From Reichenbachiella faecimaris (GTDB taxonomy: Bacteria > Bacteroidota > Bacteroidia > Cytophagales > Cyclobacteriaceae): a DNA stretch of 64,000 bases. The stretch lies in assembly GCF_900176375.1 (NCBI RefSeq), contig NZ_FWYF01000004.1, positions 372,001-436,000 of the forward strand, in the 5' to 3' direction. The notes under the pieces are model-generated. The model was not told the origin of the DNA. It searched no databases and saw only the letters and a program-made list of their open reading frames with translations. Shown in pieces: positions 26,250 to 36,080 of the stretch. Numbering within the stretch: the stretch's first letter is position 1; every line of letters starts with the position of its first letter. Made by a program: the position numbers and the translations under genes.

Positions 26250-27344
26250 ATGAAGATAAACGAAATCATTGATGAGCTTAATCAATGGGCGCCACCTGCC
26301 TATCAGGAATCTTATGACAATGCCAGATTGATCACAGGAAATGTGGATGCTGAACTTACTGGCATAGTGGTGAGCCTGGATTGTACGGAAGCAGTCGTTC
26401 AGGAAGCCATAGATAAAAAAGCGAACCTAATTGTGGCGCATCATCCTATCGTTTTTAAAGGTCTCAAATCCTTCACTGGCAAAAACTATGTGGAGCGGAC
26501 AGTTGTCAAAGCCATCAAAAACGACATTGCTATCTTCAGTATTCATACGAATCTCGATAATGTAAACACGGGAGTCAATAGAAAAATATGTGAGCGCCTA
26601 GGACTCTCCAATTGCAAAATTCTTGCACCAAAGTCAGGCCTATTGAGTAAGTTGGTGACTTTTGTTCCTACTGATGATGCCCAATCCGTACTGGATGTGT
26701 TATACAAATCTGGTCTCGGGCATATTGGCAATTATGATGAATGTAGCTTTCAAGTCATAGGAACAGGAACCTTCCGACCAAACGATCAAGCCAATCCTAC
26801 TATAGGAAAAAACAATGTACGCGAGTCAGTAAATGAATCCAGAATAGAGGGAATCTTCCCATCTCATATCAAACACAAAGTTGTGTCTGCATTGAAAAAG
26901 GCTCACCCTTATGAAGAAGTAGCGTATTACTTAACTGCTTTAGAAAATGAAAATCAAGAAGTAGGATCTGGCATGGTTGGCGAATTAGAATCACCATTGC
27001 CCATAGAGTCCTTGATGCAATTACTCAAAGAAAGGTTCAACTTGAAGGTCATTCGCCACACAGAATTCAATAAAAAAGAAGTCACAAGAATAGCTGTATG
27101 TGGTGGCTCAGGAAGCTTCCTTTTGGGTCATGCCAAAGGTGCTGGTGCTGACGTATTTATTACTGCTGATTTTAAGTACCATGAGTTTTTTGACGCTGAT
27201 CAAAAAATAATCATTGCGGATATCGGACATTATGAAAGTGAGGTATTTACAAAAGAATTGATTTGCAATTTTTTAAAAGAAAAATTCGCTAATATTGCAC
27301 TCAATTTATCCGAGGTGGATACAAATCCTATAAAATACTTTTAA
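26250..27344 (+). CDS. Nif3-like dinuclear metal centre protein
   Basis: This 364-residue protein carries VAHHPIVFKGLKS (His64-His65), FSIHTNLDNV near residue 100 and IADIGHYESE near residue 325, which provide the dimetal site. The long middle part (about residues 130-240), with HPYEEVAYYL, is the CutA-like insertion typical of the longer members. The family forms hexameric toroids; the proposed GTP cyclohydrolase-like activity is not settled. Five bases separate it from the CdsZ-like gene, a pairing common in Bacteroidota. Confidence 0.9.
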   Translation: MKINEIIDELNQWAPPAYQESYDNARLITGNVDAELTGIVVSLDCTEAVVQEAIDKKANLIVAHHPIVFKGLKSFTGKNYVERTVVKAIKNDIAIFSIHTNLDNVNTGVNRKICERLGLSNCKILAPKSGLLSKLVTFVPTDDAQSVLDVLYKSGLGHIGNYDECSFQVIGTGTFRPNDQANPTIGKNNVRESVNESRIEGIFPSHIKHKVVSALKKAHPYEEVAYYLTALENENQEVGSGMVGELESPLPIESLMQLLKERFNLKVIRHTEFNKKEVTRIAVCGGSGSFLLGHAKGAGADVFITADFKYHEFFDADQKIIIADIGHYESEVFTKELICNFLKEKFANIALNLSEVDTNPIKYF

Positions 27345-27349
27345 AATAC

Positions 27350-28129
27350 ATGGAAAGTACGGTAGCAAAAAAGCTCGAAGCTCTTACAAAATTACAATCA
27401 ATAGATTCACAACTAGATGAATTAATAAAAGTCAGAGGGGCTTTGCCTGAGGAAGTGATGGATCTCGAAGATGAGATTACCGGATATGAAACTAGGGTAA
27501 ACAATCACAACAGTCAAATCGAAGAATTAGAGTTGGCTATTTCTAACAACAAAACTGCTATCAAAGACTCTGAAAAACTCATTACGAAATATGAGGAGCA
27601 GCAGATGAATGTTAGAAACAACAGAGAATATGATGCAATTACCAAAGAGGTAGAATTGCAGCAGTTGGAGATTCAAATTCTTGAAAAAAGAATCAAAGAA
27701 GCTTATGCTAACATTGAGTCTAAAAATGAGGAGATCGCTGACACGAAAAATGCGCTAGAAGAAAGGAAAAAAGATCTTGATAGTAAGAAGGGTGAATTGG
27801 ACAATATCACTACTGAGAGTCAAGAAGAAGAAGACAAGCTGCTCAAAGGAAGAGAGAAAGCTTCTAAAGGCATTGAAGAGCGTTTATTACTATCTTATAA
27901 TAAGATCAGAAAAAATGTAAGAAATGGTCTAGCAGTTGTTCCTGTAAAGAGAGACGCTTGTGGCGGATGCTTCAACATTGTACCTCCTCAAAAGCAAGCT
28001 GAGATCAGAGAGAAGAAAAAACTGATCGTGTGTGAGCACTGTGGCAGAGTATTGGCAGATGTAGAGGAAGTAGTGATAGAAGAGAAAAAGCCAACCAGAA
28101 CAAGAAGAAAGGCAGCAGCAAAGAAATAA
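27350..28129 (+). CDS. Coiled-coil protein with C4 zinc ribbon (CdsZ-like)
   Basis: About 190 residues of strongly heptad, Lys/Glu-rich coiled coil are followed by a zinc ribbon with CGGC near residue 204 and CEHCG near residue 228, then a basic tail. This layout matches the C4-type zinc ribbon family (zf-RING_7) named CdsZ in Chlamydia, where it affects type III secretion. There is no such secretion system here, and the function in Bacteroidota is unknown. It is co-transcribed with the Nif3-like gene and followed by a terminator-like hairpin at 28168-28194. Confidence 0.85.
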   Translation: MESTVAKKLEALTKLQSIDSQLDELIKVRGALPEEVMDLEDEITGYETRVNNHNSQIEELELAISNNKTAIKDSEKLITKYEEQQMNVRNNREYDAITKEVELQQLEIQILEKRIKEAYANIESKNEEIADTKNALEERKKDLDSKKGELDNITTESQEEEDKLLKGREKASKGIEERLLLSYNKIRKNVRNGLAVVPVKRDACGGCFNIVPPQKQAEIREKKKLIVCEHCGRVLADVEEVVIEEKKPTRTRRKAAAKK

Positions 28130-28167
28130 GCTGATTTGAAGACACTTCAAAAACATATAAATTTTAT

Positions 28168-28194
28168 AAAGGTGGGCATGTCTCACCTTTTTTT
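28168..28194 (+). terminator. Terminator-like hairpin overlapping the start of the TPR gene
   Basis: AAAGGTGGG and CTCACCTTT pair over 9 positions (one G-T) around a CATGT loop and are followed by seven T including the stem end. The loop contains the likely ATG of the next gene at 28178. It may end the Nif3-CdsZ transcript or attenuate entry into the TPR gene. Confidence 0.65.
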
Positions 28195-29665
28195 GTTTTT
28201 CACCCTTCTTGCCTTCGATCAAGCGCTTGCCCAAAGCATAAAAGACCATCCTGAAATTTATGATGCCTATCACGACGTGCTGCGTCTCAAAATAGAAAGC
28301 GGGCGGGCCAAGCTCAATCAGGTGATCCCTAACCACGCGCAACTCGGACACTACCACTATGTAAAAAGCCTGGCAGACGTGGTGGAAATCTTGATTACAG
28401 AAGACCCCAAACTCTACAAAAAATACCAGGATAGTGAAGAGGACAACCTGGATGGCCTGAGAGAAATGGAGGAGTCTGATCCTCACTACAGATACTATAA
28501 TGCCGAAATAAGAATTCAATGGGCCATTGTCAAAATCATGTTTGAGGAAGACATGAAAGCGGGTATGTCGCTAAAAACGGCCTACAACTATGTTGAGAAA
28601 AATATTGAGAAACATCCCGATTTCGTGGCCAATTACAAAGCTTATGGCTCACTGCATGTCTTATTTGCAGTAGTGCCCGAAAGCTACCATTGGATATTGC
28701 GACTATTTGGGATCAAAGGCAACTCCATCCTAGGCTGGGACGAACTCAATCGAATTCAACCAGATAGCCCTTACTGGCTAGAAACAGGCTTGATAAAAAC
28801 ATTAATTGCTGTCAATATTCTAAATAAAGAAGAACAAACGCTTTCTCTATTGGATGAATTGAAAAAGACACACAAGGATAATCTGATAGTCAACTACTTA
28901 TACAATACTGCACTGATCAAATACGCCAAGAGTGAGCAGGCACTACCCAATTTGCGCAAGCTTCTATTCACCAGTGCAGAGTATCATCAAATAGATAACG
29001 TGTACTATAAGCTTGGTGATATTTATATGCAAAAACAACAATATCCATTAGCTAGATATCATTTGTCCAAATTTTTGAATCAGTATGATGGAAGGAATTA
29101 TGTAAAGGACACTTGGTTCAAAATCTTCTTGAGTTATTGGCTGGAAGGCAATGAAAAAATGGCTGAAATTCATTGGAACAAAGCACAAGAATCGGGTCGT
29201 ACATTTGCTTCTGCTGATAGAAATGCAAGTAGCATTCTTGAAGAAGACAAATACCCTAATCCACTTCTGATGAAAGCGAGATTAGCTACAGATGGTGGAT
29301 ATTTTGGACTGGCTAATCAGGCGCTGAAAAACATCCAACAGGGCTCATTGGCGGATAAAAAAGACGAATCTGAGTATTTCTATCGTTACGCCAGATTGTA
29401 CGACAAAACGGGCAGGAATCAAGATGCCATATTCAACTACCTGAATGCGATCAAAAAAGCGGGCAAGGAAAACTGGTACTTTGCACCATCTGCCTGCTTG
29501 TATACGGGCTACATTTATGAATCAAGAAAGGACTACAAAAAAGCAGAGTTTTACTACGAGAAGGCCATGTCCTACAAAAAGCACCCTTATAAGGCGGGTA
29601 TAGACCACAAAGCCTATGCGGCACTAGAGCTCATACAAGATAAGCTCCCAAGAGAGAGAAAATAG
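28178..29665 (+). CDS. Secreted TPR protein of unknown role
   Basis: I place the start at the ATG 28178, which opens a signal peptide (MSHLFLFFTLLAFDQALAQS); an in-frame TTG at 28136 would be 14 codons longer. The 495 residues contain several tetratricopeptide repeats, for example YYKLGDIYMQKQQYPLARYHL and YFYRYARLYDKTGRNQDAIFNYLNAIK, then GYIYESRKDYKKAEFYYEKA near the end. It is likely a periplasmic protein-interaction scaffold. The start lies within a terminator-like hairpin, which is unusual. It ends three bases before the convergent ArsR gene. Confidence 0.78.
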   Translation: MSHLFLFFTLLAFDQALAQSIKDHPEIYDAYHDVLRLKIESGRAKLNQVIPNHAQLGHYHYVKSLADVVEILITEDPKLYKKYQDSEEDNLDGLREMEESDPHYRYYNAEIRIQWAIVKIMFEEDMKAGMSLKTAYNYVEKNIEKHPDFVANYKAYGSLHVLFAVVPESYHWILRLFGIKGNSILGWDELNRIQPDSPYWLETGLIKTLIAVNILNKEEQTLSLLDELKKTHKDNLIVNYLYNTALIKYAKSEQALPNLRKLLFTSAEYHQIDNVYYKLGDIYMQKQQYPLARYHLSKFLNQYDGRNYVKDTWFKIFLSYWLEGNEKMAEIHWNKAQESGRTFASADRNASSILEEDKYPNPLLMKARLATDGGYFGLANQALKNIQQGSLADKKDESEYFYRYARLYDKTGRNQDAIFNYLNAIKKAGKENWYFAPSACLYTGYIYESRKDYKKAEFYYEKAMSYKKHPYKAGIDHKAYAALELIQDKLPRERK

Positions 29666-29667
29666 AG

Positions 29668-30003
29668 TTAGCAACAACCACCTGGGTCACATGCGGCACG
29701 CTGATCAAAAAACTGTGAGAAGCTATCAGAAATGGATTCCCACTTTTCAGAATCAATACAATAGCAAGTACTCGTCCCTTCTATGTTGCCTTTGATGATC
29801 CCCAGATTTTTCAATTCTTTCAAATGCTGAGAAACTGTAGCCTGTGCCAAACCCAATTCCCCTACAATATCACCACAAATACACGTGTTGGCTTTGAGCA
29901 AATACTCCAAAATGGCAATTCTGGCAGGATGTCCCAAAGCCTTGGACATGGTCGCCAATTCGTTCTGATGTTCAGAGAATTTTTCAGTTTTAGATAATCC
30001 CAT
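29668..30003 (-). CDS. ArsR-family helix-turn-helix regulator
   Basis: This 111-residue protein has the ArsR/SmtB winged-helix core: MSKALGHPARIAILEYLL, then NTCICGDIVGELGLAQATVSQHLKELK, where the cysteines of CICGD match the position of the metal-sensing motif. A second cysteine cluster, CDPGGCC, ends the protein. That suggests metal or metalloid sensing, but the neighbours (a DUF952 fusion and a hydrolase) do not include an obvious transporter. Confidence 0.88.
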   Translation of the reverse strand: MGLSKTEKFSEHQNELATMSKALGHPARIAILEYLLKANTCICGDIVGELGLAQATVSQHLKELKNLGIIKGNIEGTSTCYCIDSEKWESISDSFSQFFDQRAACDPGGCC

Positions 30004-30024
30004 AATCGCAATATTACGACAAAA

Positions 30025-30783
30025 CTATTCAATGGTTTTAAAATCAAGATCTTGAGCAGATTCAATAGCACGTAGAAAGACAATCGCAGACTTGTTCAAC
30101 TTGCCATAAATATGAGGAAAAAGTGTTCCACGTGAGGGTACTTCATTAATTTTTACCTCTGCTTCTACCTTAGACAAATCAATACCTAACAACACCAGTT
30201 GATCATCTGGTTTAAAGTATTGCTCATAGGTAGTTCTCAATTCTGAAAGATATGACGTATGAATAAATCCTTCACTTTCTAAAGATGGATGCTTGTAAAG
30301 CGTGCTCTGACCTTGGGCTTCCCAATCTTTTTTTGATGACAAATGAAAACTGATAGATTCTCTCTGAGCAGGTGCTTGATACATGCGCGCTTTGGTGAAT
30401 TTCAAAAACGTATTGAGCACAAAATGATTGGCTTTAATCAAAAAAACATGACGATCCTTTCCTTCCAATAGTTCCAATCCATCTTTTCCAATAAAGCCGT
30501 AATACATCCAGCCAAAAAACAAAAAAACCAAGAGCAGATTGGTTTGATAATGATACCAACCCAAAGACAAGGCCAGCCAGGAAAAGCATGTCCCTATTCC
30601 TCCTATGACCAAGGGAATGATCAATTTTTTTCTGCTAATCACCAACCCCTTAATAGAAGACAAAGGGAAGTCTACCCTTTTACCCTTAAATATGACAACC
30701 AGTATTCGATCATACAGTACCAGCATGTTTTGAGCATCTCCACCCTTTCCCAGATAACATTTCAATAAAATAGGCTGCATCAA
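30025..30783 (-). CDS. Membrane protein fused to a C-terminal DUF952 domain
   Basis: The N-terminal half of this 252-residue protein has a short beta-rich start (NMLVLYDRILVVIFKGKRVDFPLSSI, PH-like in feel), two membrane helices (residues 55-95) and a basic helix. The C-terminal part, from about residue 170, reads GFIHTSYLSELRTTYEQYFKPDDQLVLLGIDLSKV and GTLFPHIYGKLNKSAIV. That is DUF952, a domain usually found alone in about 110 residues and related to ADP-ribosyl-handling folds. The stop of the upstream hydrolase gene overlaps its start. The fusion is unusual and its role unknown. Confidence 0.72.
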   Translation of the reverse strand: MMQPILLKCYLGKGGDAQNMLVLYDRILVVIFKGKRVDFPLSSIKGLVISRKKLIIPLVIGGIGTCFSWLALSLGWYHYQTNLLLVFLFFGWMYYGFIGKDGLELLEGKDRHVFLIKANHFVLNTFLKFTKARMYQAPAQRESISFHLSSKKDWEAQGQSTLYKHPSLESEGFIHTSYLSELRTTYEQYFKPDDQLVLLGIDLSKVEAEVKINEVPSRGTLFPHIYGKLNKSAIVFLRAIESAQDLDFKTIE

Positions 30784-31628
30784 TCTGCTTTTAAGAAGCT
30801 CATCATTCGCTCTACCAAGACTTGTGTATGTTTCGGAAGATTAGGTTCCGTCCAGGGATGTTTGCCTCCAAAAGTGTGGGCGGCCCCAGCAATCTGCAAA
30901 ACCTGAACTTCAGGATAAAAACTCTTTAGCATCAATAATGATTCCACTGGCACAGTCTCATCAGCATCTCCATGAATGGCTAGAAAAGGAATCTTTAGCT
31001 TGGTCAATTGACTACCTATTCTGAATCGCTCTGAGTTTTGTTCAAAATCGTCTACCATCTGATAATTGAGTGGCATGTCCTGATGGGTGCGGGCATTTTT
31101 GATATACTGTACACCCTTCTCTTTCCACTCAACAAGAAACTCATCTGACCAAAACCTTTCTAAATCAGGTACGGCCGCCCAAGTCACTAGTTTTTTGATT
31201 CTATCGTCCTCACAAGCTTTTAAGATACTCACTGCTCCTCCTCTGCTATGTCCAGCTAAATAAAGTCTGGTCAAATCAATCTCTGCTGATGCCATATCCA
31301 ATCCACCACTGGCTATACAATCAATGGCTACACTTATATCATCCAGTTCGATACTGAAATTGTTATTAGCGAAAGCTTCTAAATCAACAAATTCTTGTGG
31401 GTGCTCAGGAGTCACCCCATTGTGAGATAAATTTATTTTCATGTAAACAAACCCTGCCTCAGCCATTTGATCAGCAATCATATTGAAATGCATCGCGTCC
31501 TTAAATCCCTTGAACCCATGTACAAATAGTATCACTGGCTTGTGATTGCCATCAGGCACATATCTAAAATCTATTGCAAACGGCCTTTCGTGGTGTTTAG
31601 AAGTGAGTATAAATTCTTTTTTTATCAT
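30780..31628 (-). CDS. Alpha/beta hydrolase (dienelactone hydrolase/esterase-like)
   Basis: The 282-residue cytoplasmic hydrolase has the oxyanion HG loop in ILFVHGFKGFKD, the nucleophile elbow YLAGHSRGGAVSI, the acid in AIHGDADETVPV and the catalytic His in AGAAHTFGG. The substrate is unknown. Its stop codon overlaps the start of the DUF952 fusion gene by four bases, so the two are translationally coupled. The 260 bases between this start and the polyprenyl synthase gene hold no other gene I can support. Confidence 0.87.
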   Translation of the reverse strand: MIKKEFILTSKHHERPFAIDFRYVPDGNHKPVILFVHGFKGFKDAMHFNMIADQMAEAGFVYMKINLSHNGVTPEHPQEFVDLEAFANNNFSIELDDISVAIDCIASGGLDMASAEIDLTRLYLAGHSRGGAVSILKACEDDRIKKLVTWAAVPDLERFWSDEFLVEWKEKGVQYIKNARTHQDMPLNYQMVDDFEQNSERFRIGSQLTKLKIPFLAIHGDADETVPVESLLMLKSFYPEVQVLQIAGAAHTFGGKHPWTEPNLPKHTQVLVERMMSFLKAD

Positions 31629-31888
31629 CTATTTGATTTTAAGCCTGAGTTCGATGAGTATATCATGCGATATTGCCGTAGCAGGTGCTTTTGCCATTTC
31701 TGACAAAATAGGCAACAAACCATGTATCACCTTATTTTCATTTCATCTTTTTAAAAATATTAATTGTACTTAGGTTTTTTAGTATAAAACCAAATATCAG
31801 CATCCTGATCTCATTATTGAAATAATTATAAAGAACCTTCTATTTATTTTCAGTCTAATCCCTCATTGTGTTAATTTGCGGCCAAATA

Positions 31889-32863
31889 ATGGCGCTTAGA
31901 ATAAAAGACATCCAATCCCCTGTAGCCAATGAAATGGCTGAATTTGAAAAAAAATTCAGGCAGTCCATGAAAAGCAATGTCATGCTTTTGGACAAAATAA
32001 TGGCTTACATCGTGAAACGAAAAGGCAAGCAAATGCGCCCCTTATTTGTTTTTCTAAGCGCTGCCACTACTGGCAATGTTTCTGAGGCTTCATATCGTGG
32101 AGCGTCTCTCATCGAACTTTTACATACTGCTACACTTGTCCATGACGACGTAGTAGATGATTCTACCTACCGCAGAGGTTTCTTTTCTGTGAATGCACTA
32201 TGGAAGAATAAAATTGCCGTCTTGGTGGGAGACTTCCTGCTTTCCAGAGGCATGTTATTATCTATTGACAATGAAGATTTTGATTTGCTCAAGCTGGTCT
32301 CTGAAGCCATCAGAGAGATGAGCGAAGGGGAATTGCTTCAGATGGAAAAAGCCAAGAAACTGGACATCACAGAAGAGGTCTACTATGAAGTGATTCGTCA
32401 GAAGACTGCTAGTTTGATCAAGGCCTGCTGCGCAGTGGGAGCAGCTTCCACAGGCGCTGATCCTGTGACTGTCCAAACCATGGGTGAGTTTGGAGAAAAG
32501 GTAGGTATGGCCTTTCAAATCAAAGATGATCTCTTCGACTATGGCACGCAGGAGATTGGCAAACCTTTAGGCATAGATATCCGAGAAAAGAAAATGACAC
32601 TGCCTCTGATCTACGCACTCAATCAAGCCACCAGTTCTGAAAAGAGTGGCATCAAGCGTATCATCAAAAAGCACAGCGAAAACACCAAAAAGGTGAATGA
32701 AGTGATTGATTTTGTGAAAGAGAAGCAAGGACTGGCTTATGCTACAGATGTGATGAATACCTACCACACAGATGCCATCCAAATGCTCAAAACCTTCCCT
32801 GATTCTCCCGCTCGCCTATCACTAGAGCAGTTGGTGCAGTTTACTATCGAGCGGACGAAGTAG
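31889..32863 (+). CDS. Polyprenyl diphosphate synthase (trans, long chain)
   Basis: I use the ATG at 31889 (MALRIKDIQSPVANEM) because it gives the usual N-terminus. The 324-residue protein shows the first aspartate-rich motif in LVHDDVVDDSTYRRG and the second in FQIKDDLFDYG, with GKQMRP for IPP binding. It extends allylic diphosphates with isopentenyl diphosphate, most likely to make the menaquinone side chain. Chain length cannot be read with certainty. It converges on the sensor kinase gene. Confidence 0.92.
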   Translation: MALRIKDIQSPVANEMAEFEKKFRQSMKSNVMLLDKIMAYIVKRKGKQMRPLFVFLSAATTGNVSEASYRGASLIELLHTATLVHDDVVDDSTYRRGFFSVNALWKNKIAVLVGDFLLSRGMLLSIDNEDFDLLKLVSEAIREMSEGELLQMEKAKKLDITEEVYYEVIRQKTASLIKACCAVGAASTGADPVTVQTMGEFGEKVGMAFQIKDDLFDYGTQEIGKPLGIDIREKKMTLPLIYALNQATSSEKSGIKRIIKKHSENTKKVNEVIDFVKEKQGLAYATDVMNTYHTDAIQMLKTFPDSPARLSLEQLVQFTIERTK

Positions 32864-32873
32864 ACTTTTGACT

Positions 32874-35800
32874 TCAGGAAATCTTGTCCCTTAAATCTGG
32901 GAGCTCAATCACAAAAGCAGTGCCCTTCCCAACCACAGACTCAACTTCTATCGTTCCCTTCAGATTCTCTACGATTTCTTTAACCAGATACAAACCCAGG
33001 CCAGTTCCTTCGCTTTTGTGCGTCGCTCTGTAGAACATATTAAAGATCTTGCCCTGCTCCTCCTCTTCAATCCCAGGACCATTATCTGAAATTTTTATTC
33101 GCAGACCATCTTCAGTCCGTTCCATGCGGATATTCACAAATGGATTATCAGATTCATCAGGTGAGTGATGTTTGAAAGCATTTGTAATCAAGTTGCTCAA
33201 GACTATTTTCAATCGCTTCGAATCTGAATGAAACGACGACTCAACTAGACATTCAATGTTGTGTTTTATTTTAGAATAATTATCTAAGAAACTAATATCC
33301 TGAAGGATTTCTTCCACCTGAACTTTGACATCTATTGGTTCCACTTCTATTTCCAACCGAGCGTTTTTCGAATGATCTACTATATCTCTAAGCAAGGAAT
33401 CTAATCGCTGTACGCTTAATTTGATATAATTCAGGTATTCTTCTTTGTTTGGCGATTTATCTAATGTGGCCACATTGATCAGCCCCAGTATAGATGACAG
33501 TGGTGAACGCATTTCGTGAGAGGCGCTATATACAAATCGATCCAATTCGGCATTGACTTTTCGGAGTTCTAGATTTTGATTATTAATGAAGGCTACACGC
33601 CACCTGAAGAATAAGAATATAACTAGTCCTACCAATACAACACACAACACGATGAACCATATCGTTTCATAATAAAACGGTAGCACACTAAAGCTAAGAG
33701 CATCTCCTTCTGTATTCCACACATAACCATCATTGGTCCCGATTACTCTAAAGGTATAGTCACCTGGAGACAAATTGGTATATTCAACGCTTCCGTCATA
33801 GGTAGCACCACTCCAGTCATTATCATATCCTTCCAGTTTGTACTTAAATTGATTTCTATCTGGAGAGGTAAAACTCAAGACACTAAAATCAAACCTGTAT
33901 CTGGAGGTACCTGGCGTACATTCAACGACTTGGTTATTAATATTTATCGCTTGATCATCCACAATCATTTGTCGAATACTTACCCTGGGGATATAATTGT
34001 CGCGCTTAAAAGTTTTGGGATTGATAATGACCACTCCACCCAACGTGGGTACATATATGTTGCCATTAGAGATTTTATTTGACCTGGTGGCTCCAGTACA
34101 TTCTTCCGAATTCATCCCGCTACTTTGATCAATAGTGAAGTAGGGTATTTCATTGATTTCTTTGTTTTGAAACCTCCTCCAATCTGATTTCTTAATTTGT
34201 AACACACCTAAGTTGGTTGTCAACCAGAGATGCTTTTGGTTATCTATTACCAAATCAAAAAATGTATTGCTACGTTGATCTGACTGCAATTTAACTTCTT
34301 GGAGGCTATCATTTTCAAAATACAACAGGCCATTGTTAGTCGTAATAAATGCGTGCTGAAGTGAGTCAAAATCAACATTAAAAAAGAGAAGCCCAGAATC
34401 ATCCTTGCCTAAATGATGAGTGCGCGTTGAGCCATCCTGCATGATGATCGTTAGCCCACCACCAAAGGTTCCTACATATATTTCACCTTGTTTTGACTCT
34501 GCTATTGAAAATACAAAATTCGATTCCAACCCTGAGCCATTGGCATACACCCGTTCGATTTTACCTCCTTTAAACTTAACCAATCCGCCTGATCGAGTGC
34601 CAAACCAAAAATTACCGCTTTGGTCTTTTAGAATCACCCGAAAATTATCAGCTGGCATTCCACTAGCAGTAGAATATAAAATCTCCCGACCTTTGTTGAT
34701 ATGGATGACTCCAATATAGGTTGCCAACCAAAAAGAGCCATCTCGATCATGAAATATATCTCGAACCCCATTTCCATTTAGATTTGTTTTGATGGGCATT
34801 ACACTATATTCTTCGCCATCAAATACATCTACTCGATTGGCATCAGTCCCTATGTACAAATTTCCATTCCATGATTCGTGAATGATATTGATCCTATCAC
34901 TTGATAAGGTAGGTCTAGCCAGGTTTGACACCTTACTTTCCCTGATTTGCACCAAGCCTGACCTGTTTGAAGAAATCCAAATTTGATGTTCTTCGTCCAT
35001 GATCATTGAGGTCACTCTGACCAGGTCTACATCATGCTTGGTCGACAACCATTCCAATCTATTATTGGACTTATTCCAGCGGCCTAATCCATTTTCAGAT
35101 CCCACCCATATCATATTCCATGCATCAATTATCAACGTGTTGACTGTGGTATTTTTTAGGGGAAGAACCTCATTAAAACTCAAATCTTGATCCATCCATT
35201 GCAGGCCTCTCGACGTCCCAATATATAATTTGCCTTCGGAAACAGACAGGCAGCGTACGTTATTACTTACCAACCCCTTGGCTACGTCGAAACTCAGAAC
35301 GTCATCTGCCAAAAGCTTATGTAGACCGCTATCCTCCGTACCAAACCATATATTTTTATCAGCATCTTCTATGATTGATCTAATGATAGATTTATCAAAT
35401 AGCTCATCTGTCAGTTTTATGATCGTATCATTTTTTACTTGGTAAAAGCCTTGATAATTGGCTCCCAGATATAAGCTACTGTCCGAGGAAACATAAATAG
35501 ATCGAATTGATTTTGGCATGCTTATGCCTACGGGTTCATACAGATTAAATATTCCATTTTTGTATTGAACCAAACCATCTCCCTTACTGGCAATAAATAT
35601 GGTGCCTTCATGGTTTTCAGTGATGGCATAGAATCCATCATTCTCCAAGAATGACAATCTGTTCTTATCATAGGTTTCAATTCTTTCCCCATCATAGATC
35701 ATGAATCCATTATTGGACGCTATCCAAATGAGGCCATTTGAATCTTGATATACTGCATTTGTATTATTGGATGGAAGTCCTTGATTTGTCGTCCATTGAG

Positions 35801-35927
35801 AAATGCTAATATCTTCAAGCGATTTTTTAGGATCAAACGCTGGCGACTGAGCGCATAACCATGTGATTCCTGAGCAGGTAAATAATAATAGACACACTAG
35901 ACTTCTCATTCCTTTCTTGCTCTGCAT
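32874..35927 (-). CDS. Hybrid-type beta-propeller sensor histidine kinase
   Basis: This 1017-residue protein starts with a Sec signal (MRSLVCLLLFTCSGITWLCAQ). A periplasmic double propeller follows, made of two-component-regulator repeats such as WIASNNGFMIYD, IWFGTEDSGL and FWFGTRSGG. Then come a Y_Y_Y domain (FKYKLEGYDNDW), one membrane helix near residue 755, and a kinase core with SASHEMRSPLSS (His about 804), DNGPGI and GTGLGL. It has no receiver or AraC domain, so it is a plain kinase rather than a full hybrid. Family members often sense glycans or other envelope ligands. No response regulator gene is adjacent. Confidence 0.92.
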   Translation of the reverse strand: MQSKKGMRSLVCLLLFTCSGITWLCAQSPAFDPKKSLEDISISQWTTNQGLPSNNTNAVYQDSNGLIWIASNNGFMIYDGERIETYDKNRLSFLENDGFYAITENHEGTIFIASKGDGLVQYKNGIFNLYEPVGISMPKSIRSIYVSSDSSLYLGANYQGFYQVKNDTIIKLTDELFDKSIIRSIIEDADKNIWFGTEDSGLHKLLADDVLSFDVAKGLVSNNVRCLSVSEGKLYIGTSRGLQWMDQDLSFNEVLPLKNTTVNTLIIDAWNMIWVGSENGLGRWNKSNNRLEWLSTKHDVDLVRVTSMIMDEEHQIWISSNRSGLVQIRESKVSNLARPTLSSDRINIIHESWNGNLYIGTDANRVDVFDGEEYSVMPIKTNLNGNGVRDIFHDRDGSFWLATYIGVIHINKGREILYSTASGMPADNFRVILKDQSGNFWFGTRSGGLVKFKGGKIERVYANGSGLESNFVFSIAESKQGEIYVGTFGGGLTIIMQDGSTRTHHLGKDDSGLLFFNVDFDSLQHAFITTNNGLLYFENDSLQEVKLQSDQRSNTFFDLVIDNQKHLWLTTNLGVLQIKKSDWRRFQNKEINEIPYFTIDQSSGMNSEECTGATRSNKISNGNIYVPTLGGVVIINPKTFKRDNYIPRVSIRQMIVDDQAININNQVVECTPGTSRYRFDFSVLSFTSPDRNQFKYKLEGYDNDWSGATYDGSVEYTNLSPGDYTFRVIGTNDGYVWNTEGDALSFSVLPFYYETIWFIVLCVVLVGLVIFLFFRWRVAFINNQNLELRKVNAELDRFVYSASHEMRSPLSSILGLINVATLDKSPNKEEYLNYIKLSVQRLDSLLRDIVDHSKNARLEIEVEPIDVKVQVEEILQDISFLDNYSKIKHNIECLVESSFHSDSKRLKIVLSNLITNAFKHHSPDESDNPFVNIRMERTEDGLRIKISDNGPGIEEEEQGKIFNMFYRATHKSEGTGLGLYLVKEIVENLKGTIEVESVVGKGTAFVIELPDLRDKIS

Positions 35928-36080
35928 TGGTTAGGTAACGGGAAGAGAAGATAATGAAAAATAATTATTTATAAATGCCGGATAAAAACTTGTTTTGCAA
36001 CTATCAAAATTAGGTCAAAACCTAATCAGCAATCTTACCACAGACATATTCACAATGCTAAATGCAGAGATCTGATCATT

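Noticed and set aside
27929-28519. 196-codon minus-strand frame across the CdsZ/TPR junction
   Set aside because: It covers two supported genes on the other strand and its sequence is Phe/Cys-rich noise.
31546-31773. 75-codon plus-strand frame between the hydrolase and the polyprenyl synthase
   Set aside because: It partly overlaps the hydrolase start, has no family, and looks like promoter-region sequence.
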